The notes beneath the pieces are model-generated. The model worked only from the letters and a program-made list of their open reading frames with translations, did no database searches and was not told the DNA's origin. Shown here piece after piece: positions 55,800-64,000 of a stretch of 64,000 nt of DNA. This DNA is from Mangifera indica (lineage: Eukaryota > Streptophyta > Magnoliopsida > Sapindales > Anacardiaceae), in contig NC_058146.1 in NCBI RefSeq assembly GCF_011075055.1, positions 8,990,001-9,054,000 on the forward strand. The letters run 5' to 3'. Within the stretch, counting starts at the first letter, position 1; the number at the start of each line of letters is the position of its first letter. The position numbers and the translations under genes were made by a program.

Positions 55800-56765
55800 A
55801 AGCAAACAGAGAAAAAAATGTCGATTGCAAAACAAAAGAGCAAGAGTTTGACAAGTCAGATGGCATTCAATAATAATACTAGTTAGAACATTCCCATTTT
55901 TAATGGCACCAATTATCAATTTTGGGCTACAAAGATGCGAACTCTTTTTAAGTCAAGATCTATAGGACTTTATCGAGAATGGATTCGAAGAACCTACAAA
56001 GACTAATCAAGCCCTAAGACTATCAGTGGCACAACGAAATAAGTTGAAGGAAGAGCAAAAGAAAGATGCCAAGGCTCTACACATCATTCAACAAGGTGTA
56101 ACAAATGCTCTGTTTCCAAAAGTCATGGGAGCAAATACTTCAAAAGAGGCATGGGACTTGCTCAAAGAACAATATAAAAAGGTCAAGTAATATGACAATA
56201 AGATTGCAGACACTACAAGGAGAATTTGAGACTTTATGGATGCAACCCACTAAGTCAATTCAAGAGTTTTCAATAAAAATAGATTCTCTTGTCAATCAAA
56301 TCCGATCTTTTGGTGAGGAATTACCAGATCAAAAAATTGTTGAGAAGGTGTTAAGGAGCCTTCCCCTAAAATTTGATCATGTTGTGGCAGCTATCGAAGA
56401 ATCCAAGGATTTGTCAGAATATACATTAGTTGAACTAATCAGTTCCCTTGAGTCTCATGAATCCCATTTGAATAAATCAATCGGGATGTCTTTGAAGCAA
56501 GCTTTTCAAATGAAGATGGATGCAAAGAAATTTGTAGATAGTGTGAGAAGAGTTGGAAATAGTAGCAAACATGGATGTGGGCATGGTTAATCATATCATG
56601 GAAGAAGTCGAGGTCAATTAAATGGTCAAGTGAGAAATCAAGCATGTTCTCATTGTGGGAAAACTAATCATACTAAGAAAGATTACTGGTATAAAAACAA
56701 TGATAAAAATGTTGTCAAATGTTATAATTGCAATAGGTACAATCATATTGCAAGAAAGTGTGAGG
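55800..56765 (+). pseudogene. Element D gag with tandem zinc knuckles
   Basis: Copia gag of the UBN2 type. Early blocks are in broken frames (55890-56100); then the open frame 56105-56590 gives LQTLQGEFETLWMQPTKSIQ, LVNQIRSFGEELPDQKIVEK, VLRSLPLKFDHVVAAIEESK and LSEYTLVELISSLESHE. Two CCHC knuckles follow: the first (CSHCGKTNHTKKDY, 56645-56686) has its last Cys changed to Tyr; the second (CYNCNRYNHIARKC, 56720-56761) is complete. Gag builds the particle and packages RNA. A frame change separates the main frame from the knuckles. Confidence 0.9.
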
Positions 56766-56864
56766 CAAAACAATGAGCAAATTTTCATAATGAGGATAAA
56801 GAGGAAGATGATTATGTTAACAATCTATTTGTTGCTTGTTTGATTACTAATATTTGTCTGCCTT

Positions 56865-57080
56865 CTGAAGTTTGGTATTTGGATAGTGGTTGCAGTAACC
56901 ACATGACTAGTAACAAAAATTATTTTGTGGAGATTGATGATTCATGGAATTCATAGTTCACTTTGGGCAACAATAATCAAGTACAGGTGTGTGGTATAGG
57001 CACAATTTCTATCGAATGCAAAATTGTGGGAAAATTATTCATAATGTTATGTATGTGCTTGGCCTAGCTTAGAATCTTTT
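56865..57080 (+). pseudogene. Element D protease
   Basis: Copia aspartic protease with active-site phrase VWYLDSGCSNHMTS (catalytic DSG at 56882-56890), followed by a readable VEIDDSW stretch and an MYVLGL-like end near 57050. An in-frame stop occurs near 56955. It lies between gag and integrase, as in all copia elements. Confidence 0.82.
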
Positions 57081-57084
57081 AAGT

Positions 57085-58158
57085 TTGGGTCAATTATTGA
57101 AGAATGGTTATTATGCCACATTTGACAATGGAGAATACTTGATCTTTGACAAGAGAAGCAATAAGTTGGTGTATTCAGTAAAGATGTCAGAGAACAAAAC
57201 ATTTCCTATCAATTTTTCACGTCTTGATTTTAATGTCTTTAAAGTTTCATGTGATAATGCAGTATTGTGGCATAGAAAATATACACATCTCAGTTTTGAT
57301 GGCTTGAATACACTACATAACAAGAGTATAGTGTTAGCCTACCATTAATGCAGTTCAACGACAACAAATATAAGTCTTGCATTTTCGGAAAACAACATCG
57401 TGATAAGTTTCAAAAAAGAAAGTCTTGGAGAGCTAGCCGATCGTTAATGCTTATTCATGCAAATATTTATGGTCCTATGCAAACACCATCCTTGAATAAA
57501 AGTAAGGATTTTCTCATCTTTGTTGATGATTTTTTAAGGATGACTTAGGTGTAATTTTTGAAGGAGAAATTAGAAGCGTTTGATTATTTTAAAGAGTTCA
57601 AGGTAGTCGTAAAGAAGGAATCTAGAAGCTCAATCATAAAATTAAGAACTGATCGTGGGGGTGAATTTACTTCCCATGAATTTCAATTATTTTGTAAAAA
57701 TACTGGCATACAAAAGGGAATTAATGGCTAGCTACACACCTTAACAAAATGGTGTAGCGGAGCGGAAAAATAAAACCATTATTGAAGCAACCAAGAGTAT
57801 GTTATGAGATAAGAATCTTCCAAACAAATTTTAGGTGGAGGCAGTAGCTACAGTCGTGTATACACTTAACCGATCACCAATACAAGCTCTTGAAGAAAAA
57901 ACTCCTTATGAAGCCTGGTGTAGTAGGTGACCAGATGTAAGACACTTGAAAATTTTTGGATCCATAGCTTATGCCTTTGTTCCAACAAAATTAAGAAGGA
58001 AGCTAGATGAGAAAAGTGTTGAATGCATTTTTATCAACAACTGTAAAGAAACAAAAGGCTACAGGCTTTTCAATCCTATCACTAAAAGATTAATTATTAG
58101 TCGAGATGTTATTTTCAATGAAGGTGAAACTTGGGTTTGGAAAGATAACGCTCTATAG
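57085..58158 (+). pseudogene. Element D GAG-pre-integrase and integrase
   Basis: Open frame 57085-57348 covers the end of the pre-integrase domain (LLKNGYYATFDNGEYLIFD, then LWHRKYTHLSFDGL with the zinc-binding His residues). Next, CIFGKQHRDKF and LMLIHANIYGPMQTPSLN (57370-57500): the first catalytic Asp (usually HTDICGP) is Asn. IFVDDFLRMT follows. The GGEFTSHEFQLF block (57657-57690) and NGVAERKN (57750-57772, carrying the catalytic Glu) appear in other frames. Frame 57946-58158 holds the conserved C-terminal FGSIAYAFVPTKLRRKLDEK and GYRLFNP. Several stops. Confidence 0.9.
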
Positions 58159-58319
58159 ACCAACAAAGAAATTCCAAATATTGATCTAGAATCCGTAAAT
58201 ACTTTTTCTGATGTTCCTTTCACTATAGAATCTTCTACATATTCTTCTTCAAGGAGGGTAAAAAACTTATCAGACATTTATGCTTCTGCAGAATGTGCTT
58301 CTTTTGCTACAGAACCTAT

Positions 58320-59110
58320 TTGCTTTGAAGATGCAGTCATTAGTAAAGAATGGGTCAAAGCAATAGAAGAAGAGCTAATAGCCATTAAAAAGAATCAGAC
58401 TTGGACTTTGGTAGATTTGCTAAAAGCAAAAATTACAATTGGCCTCAAATAGATCTATAAGTCAAAGTTTAATCTAGAAGGTACCTTAAAAAGGAATAAA
58501 GCTCGATTGGTTGTGAAGGGTTATTTTAAAGTTCCAGGTATAGATTTTTCAGAAACATTTACTCCTATTACACATTTAGATACAGTGAGGTTGATTTTAG
58601 CTATAACTGCTCATCATAATTGGCCTATCTTACAATTAGATGTTAAGTAAACCTTTCTTAATGGAGATTTAATTGAAGAAGTATATGTAGAACAACCTAA
58701 GGGGTTTGAAGTTAAAGGAGCTGAACATAAAGCACTTTACAGGCTTAAACAAGCACTACGAGCTTGGTATGGCAGAATCAATTCTTATTTTGCTAACAAT
58801 AATTTTCAGAAAAGTGTTAATGAACCTACTTTATATGTTAAAAGTTAAGGAAATGATTTCTTGATAGTATCCTTATATGTGGAAAAAGTAATTTACACTA
58901 GAAATTCCTTTGAGATAATGGAAGCCTTTAAGGATTCAATGATAAAAACTTTTGAAATGTCTGATTTAGGATCACTCCATTATTTTTTGAGCTTAGAAGT
59001 TGTGAAAGATGCAAGCGGAATATCTCTTCATAAAAAAAAAATATGTTATGGATCTTTTAAAGAAATTTGGAATGTCAAATTGCAAAGCTACCAATACTCC
59101 ACTTAATGTG
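58320..59110 (+). pseudogene. Element D reverse transcriptase
   Basis: Copia RT from the WVKAIEEELIAIKKNQTWTL opening (58350-58410), KARLVVKGYFKVPGIDFSET (58500-58555), LQLDVK after 58630, [13 protein letters not shown] (58670-58710), [16 protein letters not shown] (58735-58780), to LYVEKVIYTRNSFEIM (58873-58920) and LGSLHYFLSLEV. The catalytic YVDD box reads YVEK (58876-58887), removing both metal-binding aspartates. In-frame stops at several points, for example after DVK. It cannot polymerise DNA. Confidence 0.9.
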
Positions 59111-59800
59111 AATGATAAATTGACTTTGAATAATGGAGTTGAAAAAACAAATGAAAAGTATTTTAGAACTATGGTGGGAGGTTTGATGTATCTCACAAAT
59201 ACACCGCTAGATCTAATGTTCGCTGTAAGCCTCATCTCTCATTTTATGCATAGTCTAAGTAGACATCACCTTGGAATAGCTAAAAGAATTTTGAGGTATG
59301 TCCAGGGTACAGTCAACTATGGCATCAGGTATGAGCGAAGTACAAGCAATGATCTTTTAGCTTTCACAAATAGTGATTGGCTGGTTGTTTAGACGATAGA
59401 AAAAGTACAATAGGGTATATTTTTTGTCTGGGAACTAAAGTAGTTTCATGGATGTCAAAGAAGCAACAAATGACAGCCTTATCTAGCATAGAGGCTGAGT
59501 ATATAGCTGCTACAACCATAGCTTGTCATGTAGTCTAGATAAGAAGGATATTACAAGATTTGAAACATAAATAAGTCCAACCAACAACAATTTTTTATGA
59601 CAATAGATTCACTATTGATATCACAAAAAATCTAGTTCACCAAAGAAGAAGCAAACACATTGAAACCCAATATCATTTCATCAAAGAACTAGTTACCAAA
59701 GGAAAGATTAATTTGCATCATTGCAAAATTGAAGATCAATCTGCTGACATGTTAACGAAAGCTTTAACTGAAAGTAAAATCCAGAAGTTATGAAACATGA
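59111..59800 (+). pseudogene. Element D RNase H
   Basis: Connection and RNase H. Open frame 59009-59392 runs in a new frame through YFRTMVGGLMYLTNTPLDLM, RHHLGIAKRILRYVQGTVNY and the first acidic motif AFTNSDW, where TNSDW replaces the usual TDSDW. Next GTKVVSWMSKKQQMTALSSI (59440-59490) with SIEAEYIAA, FYDNRFTI near 59595, KHIETQYHFIKELV (59660-59695) and DMLTKAL near 59745-59765. A few stops occur, but it is the best-kept domain after gag. Confidence 0.9.
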
Positions 59801-59827
59801 TTGGATTAGTTTTCTTGCTTGAATTAA

Positions 59828-59836
59828 AGGGGGGAA
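59828..59836 (+). promoter_or_regulatory. Element D polypurine tract
   Basis: AGGGGGGAA immediately upstream of the 3' LTR TGTTGACTAATT. Confidence 0.9.
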
Positions 59837-60118
59837 TGTTGACTAATTCAGCAGATTAGTTTATTGCGTGTCTTATTTAGAATTATTCAACAAATTTGTT
59901 TTTCATTTTGTTCTTAGTCTTATGAGTTGTCCTTATCCTTAGGAATAAATAGTTGAGATAAGATAACATTTTATTTATTCCTATTTTCCAGTGTCACAAG
60001 TCTATATAAAGGCTTGTCAGTGAACTATCATTGTGTTCTAGTATTCATTTAATAAAGGTGAAATTAGAGTTGCTTTCTTTGCAAAAAAGTTGTCCAGAAC
60101 TTTCCCTCTTGTCTTACA
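59837..60118 (+). repeat. Element D 3' LTR
   Basis: 282 bp, from TGTTGACTAATT to CTTGTCTTACA, followed by TSD CTTCT. It keeps the canonical TG start. Confidence 0.95.
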
Positions 60119-60123
60119 CTTCT

Positions 60124-61020
60124 CATTAATTTGTAAAGCTAAGGACCATAATCAATAGGGCTATAACATAAGAAAAACCCAATCCTCAATTTCAATACCA
60201 CCTCTTGAGGGCGTGTGTTTACTTATTCTTTAAGCCAAATTCATGCTTTAACCAAATGATCTTTTTGCTCATCTAAACTAATGTTTTTATCCTAAATATG
60301 AATATTAACTTCTTCAACATTAGATGTCACATCATTAAGTCATAACAATATAAGGGGTCTCATCCATATAAGACTCAAAATAGTTTCTAGTATTGTACCA
60401 AAATTCAACCTTTAGTAGCAATGTGACCTACTGTTTTAGTTGATTTCCTAAAATGCATATTAAATAAGTCTTGAGGCTCCTATTGACCACTTCATTTCGT
60501 CTATCGATTTGTGGATAGTAACTAAATCTAAAAGTGGTACCTAAAAAAAGAAACAATTTTGACTGAAACATGCTTAAAAAGACCTTATCTTGATCTACTA
60601 CTATTGTTCAAGGGAACGGATGTAGCTTAAGTACTTCCCATACAAACAAATAACTACCTATTTTGCGATTTATAGATGGTATAGAGGTAAAAAGTAACTA
60701 TACTTTGTGAAACTATCCACCACGACTACAATAATATGATAATTGTTTGATTTAAGGATCCTTTTGATCAAATCCATTGTAATATCCTCCTAATAGAAAA
60801 AGTTTACATTAACTTTACTAGACTAAAAACATTGTATTTATTTTGTTGACATACTTCACAAAAATCTACAAAATTATGGACATCATTCTTTCTAACCATA
60901 CCACCACAACACCCCCACAGCCCTAATATACTATCCTTGATATCTATTTGTATGTTCAAAAAAAACTTGAGTGACATTCGCTTGGTGAACAATGAAATTC
61001 TTGAAGTAATCATGAAACAA
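60124..61020 (-). pseudogene. Element E integrase, main part
   Basis: Right-hand part of the integrase split by copia D. The zinc-binding end FVDFCEVCQQNKYN lies in the frame 60804-61013 on the minus strand. The core to its left is too decayed to place all DDE residues. The stretch next to the junction (60124-60240) reads like the linker before the KLTPKYY segment at 55437, so the two halves are collinear across D. Stops are frequent. Confidence 0.7.
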
Positions 61021-62330
61021 ACATGGAGGATTTAGGAATGACCAACTATCGTTTGTAATATAAGGTTTCTTCTTTCAATTGATAACTAGGATACAATTCT
61101 AAATCCTTAATCAAGTTTTATATTATCCTTTGTAATTTTCCATTAGCCTTAATCTCCTCTAGAAAATATCGGTGTAAGTTTGTTAGGTGAAGGATAAAAA
61201 TAAGAACTCGTTTTGTTGATAAAACATCTGTAGCCTTATTTTCCAGTCCTAGCCAATATTAAATTTCAAAGTCATATCCGAGCAACATGATTACCTATTT
61301 CTAATGCATTTCTCTTAAAATGTTTGTTCCATTAGATACTCTAGACTCTTATGATCCATCATATTAACAAAATGGCATCCAAACAAATAATGTTGCTATT
61401 TCTAAACTGTAATTACTATTACCATAAGCTCTTGTTCATTAGCCAATTTCAAATAGTTACAACAAAAGGTCACAACTAATAAATGTTATGAGTCACCCCT
61501 TTTGTATCAGTACTGCTTTTGACCAAATCCCTGATGCATTTGTTTTGACTACAAATTCCTTCCCAAAGTCAAGCATTACAAGTGCCAACATCGCAGTCAT
61601 AGTTTTCCTAAATTCTTCAAATACCCATTAGGCCTCACAGGTCTACTCAAACTTATTATTCTTTAGAAACTAGGTCAATGGTTCAGCTATTCTTCCATAC
61701 CTTTTAACAAATGGCCAGTAATAACATGTAAGCCCTAAAATTCTCTTAACTCTTTAACATCCTTAGGTTTTGGCCATCATACCATGATCTTAATTTTAGA
61801 AGGGTCAGTTGCAACCCTTTCAATTAAGATAATATAACCTAAATACTATACCTTATCACATACAAACGAACATTCCTTCCTTTTTACCATTAATTGATAT
61901 TCCTTCAAGATTTGTAATGTCATGAGAAGGTTGGATAAATAGGCTGCCATATTCAAACTATAAACCAATATGTCATCAAAGAAGGCCAAAATAAATTTTC
62001 TCAAATAAGGTAGAGATATGTCATTCATCAATGCTTGGAAGGTTTTTGGTATATTTGACAATCCAAATGACATTACTAGGATTTTGTAATGACTATTATG
62101 GGTTCTAAGTACGATTTTTTTAATATCTTTTTTTTCAAAACATTAATCTTATGGTACTCAGTTTTCAAATCTAACTTTGAAAAATTGTTGCTCCTCATGC
62201 CTTTAGAGTTCATCAACTCTTTTTGTATTCAACCCATAGGCTTTTTACCAAGTTGATAGTGACTAGATTCAATCGAACTCTTGACCTAACAACCATTTGA
62301 ACACAGACCAAGATTGAAGTCTAGCACAAC
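61021..62330 (-). pseudogene. Element E RT and RNase H
   Basis: The minus-strand open frame 61846-62073 is a Ty3/gypsy RT core: MSFGLSNIPKTFQALMNDIS, PYLRKFILAFFDDILVYSLN with intact FDDI catalytic box, then LMTLQILKEYQLMVKRKECS. RNase H and connection sequence to its left (61100-61840) is recognisable only in patches and in several frames. RT fingers to the right (62080-62300) are heavily decayed, then similarity ends near 62330. Confidence 0.82.
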
Positions 62331-62424
62331 ATCAAAGCCCCATAATTAGTAAATATCGGCATATGACTTTTTTTAATATGGTTACTGATACAATTTGATC
62401 ATTTTGTCATACAATATCTCTTCG

Positions 62425-62697
62425 AAGTTGAGATATAAACTAAGTGTCTCCCTTAAGACTCCTCGAATTACATAGATTGACTTCTACCAATGAGTAGATG
62501 GTATTGAATTGAGCATCAACACAATATAATCCCATTATGGCCATATATTTAATTGGTCATTGATATCCATTAGTAGACCTTAATTGAGATATTAACTCTT
62601 GTGCTTGGGAGTGATAAATCCTTTATTGATCTACCATAACCTTCGTATAGATCTTGATATAGTTAATCACTATCTTTCTAGTAATCTTCTGACTGGA
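62425..62697 (-). repeat. Long copia-type LTR fragment F1
   Basis: Matches interior parts of LTR copies B (6630-6780) and A (5540-5620): shared phrases include AAGTGTCTCYCTTAAGACT and TTTATTRATCWACCATAACC. It ends where a second copy of the same family starts at its left terminus, so F2 appears to be inserted in, or joined to, F1. Confidence 0.6.
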
Positions 62698-64000
62698 TTG
62701 TTAGGTTTTCAAGGAACCTGTAACCAACAGTGTAATAGAATTAAAAATTTAAAAACATAAAATCCAGAAAAACCTTAACTAGGATACCCGTTTTTGACAT
62801 ATAGTCATGAACATACAAAACACACATAGGGTGTTTTAGTTTATTCCTATGTTGGTGGCTCTTAAAAAAGCATCACATAAACTAAGAACGAATGTTATCT
62901 AACTCTTAAGAGGTTGTGTTTTGGTATTCATGCGAAACATGAACACAAAAAAAGCAATCTAGAGATAAGGTTATTAGGTTTTTTTGTTGGAATTTGTGTT
63001 CACCAGAAGAGGAAGAGAAAACAAAAAGGAATGACTAGGATTTCTTTTCGGTATGTATTTTGTTATTTTTGTTTAATTCTAACTCACGCTTTTATATATG
63101 TAGGTGTCTGAGTGCAATAAAGATTTTATCTAAACCTTGTACTTTTAACACACACATACACGATTGGCATGTAAACATGCTAACTGATATGTTCCTCAAC
63201 TTGTACAGATGGCATACAAGTGTACCACTTGTCAAGTTCAAGTTATGTATAGATGCCAAGCTTATTTTAATTTGCATGGTGCCAACTCCAATTTTGACTT
63301 AATCAAAACATGGTCAACTGGTTCGCTTTTTCCCTAAGCATTAGGATTATCATCAAATAATCTTCGCCTCTGGGTTTAAATCAAATCTTATCTATGTGTG
63401 ACCCATAAAATCTTTTTCCAACCAACAATGTTTGAATTCATATCAAATTCAGATTCAGACCAAGATTGGCCTCTAGTAAAGCACCATGGCCACTTGGACT
63501 ACACAGTGTTAGTTGACATCACTTAAACTTTTATAACATCATAATTACATGAAATTCAATCCTTTCATAAACCAATATCTCTCAAGGTTAAGACGTAGAA
63601 AAATGTCCATCTTAGTAGTTCTTCGATATGAACTGTGATACATCAATGACTAATATAGATTAGGCTATAATCTTATCTTACAGTGGCCATAGATTCAAGC
63701 TGTCATGGATTTCATTCAGTACTCTCATGTGAGATATCTTCTCTTATACTTAAAAGTGGCAAATCCTTTGTCAACCAACCATAGTTTCCATGTATCTCAC
63801 ACTTTGGTCTATTACTATCTTTATAGTTACTCATATTACGACGACACATTGGATAGTGTCAAACCATATTGATCTTTACACGAGATAATCTGATGATGTC
63901 AAGTTAAAGGATCACATACACTTGTGGTGTTTAGAGGATTTATTTCATTGACACTAGATCAACCATCCATTTGATATTTTCTAGTCAAGTTAGTCTAGTG
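62698..64000 (-). repeat. Long copia-type LTR, copy F2 (runs off the window)
   Basis: Collinear with LTR copy A from its left end (4441) to about 5790, with shared phrases such as ACTAGGATACC, CATGTGAGATATCTTCTCTTAT and AAAGGATCACATACACTT. Short frames inside (for example 62914-63302) have no coding support. The right end lies beyond the window. Without it, one cannot tell a solo LTR from the 5' LTR of a further element. Confidence 0.75.

Larger units (their letters stand above)
55438..60118 (+). mobile_element. Ty1/copia retrotransposon D nested in element E
   Basis: A 4681-bp element with perfect 5-bp target duplications CTTCT (55433-55437 and 60119-60123). LTRs are both 282 bp, differing at about 29 positions by eye (about 10%, mostly transitions). 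Primer site, gag with two knuckles, protease, integrase, RT, RNase H and polypurine tract are all present in copia order. It lies opposite in orientation to its host element E and splits E integrase. Stops and frameshifts are spread through all domains, and the RT catalytic box is lost. Confidence 0.95.
54626..62330 (-). mobile_element. Ty3/gypsy element E, 5'-truncated, host of copia D
   Basis: Minus-strand Ty3/gypsy remnant. Reading from 62330 leftward: RT, RNase H region, integrase, then interruption by copia D (55438-60118), the rest of pol and the 3' LTR. Gag, protease and the 5' LTR are missing; sequence changes to the long copia LTR family near 62400. The end of pol carries the FPTFHLEDKE motif found after the chromodomain in chromovirus-like elements. 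All frames are broken. Confidence 0.82.

Noticed and set aside
62914..63302. Three overlapping frames in LTR F2
   Set aside because: They lie inside a non-coding LTR that matches copy A, where the frames are not conserved.

Overview
The window looks like a repeat-rich stretch of a plant (probably eudicot) nuclear genome. It is strongly AT-rich. It carries the tail of a plant LRR receptor-like kinase, Ty1/copia and Ty3/gypsy (Athila-type) retrotransposons with plant tRNA-iMet and tRNA-Asp primer sites, a MULE with a Ulp1-like protease gene, MITE-like and CACTA-like material, and almost no long open frames. No intact host gene is visible. No rRNA, tRNA, CRISPR or prokaryotic features were seen. 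The species cannot be named from sequence alone.

Layout. 0-3.7 kb: decayed C-terminus of an LRR-RLK, a duplicated 3' flank (about 515-785 and 2380-2810), an exact plant snRNA-type upstream element, and a MULE-type MITE with a 10-bp target duplication that interrupts one copy of the flank. 3.9-8.1 kb: minus-strand copia remnants with two long LTRs (4441-6158, 6175-7257). 8.1-14.8 kb: MULE remnant, with transposase on plus and a Ulp1/DUF1985-type gene on minus, convergent, followed by a 117-bp-period tandem array. 15.5 kb: isolated copia gag piece. 17.4-24.6 kb: structurally complete but coding-dead copia element on minus.

25.6-48.8 kb: the centrepiece, a Ty3/gypsy element on plus (element A, about 10.1 kb once insertions are removed). 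Its 5' LTR is split by a 4.8-kb copia element (B, TSD TTAAA). Its leader/gag region is split by an 8.3-kb Athila element (C, TSD ATAAT). C has lost protease, RT, RNase H and most of integrase but keeps the Athila ORF1-like region downstream of pol. 49.1-50.9 kb: 5'-truncated copia on minus. 51.0-51.6 kb: CACTA-like 37-bp tandem array. 52.5 kb: tiny copia RT piece. 54.6-62.3 kb: minus-strand Ty3/gypsy (E) whose pol is split by a plus-strand copia (D, TSD CTTCT). 62.4-64 kb: further copies of the same long copia LTR family seen at 4.4-7.3 kb, running off the window.

The genes do not act together as a pathway. They are layers of insertions of different age. Nesting gives relative order: B and C are younger than A, and D is younger than E. 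Every pol domain examined carries stops or frameshifts, and several have lost catalytic residues, so none looks autonomous. The most unusual items are the fully bounded nests, the internally gutted Athila with 417 bp of unrelated TG...CA-bounded filler, the Ulp1-bearing MULE, several private tandem arrays, and the isolated snRNA-type promoter motif.
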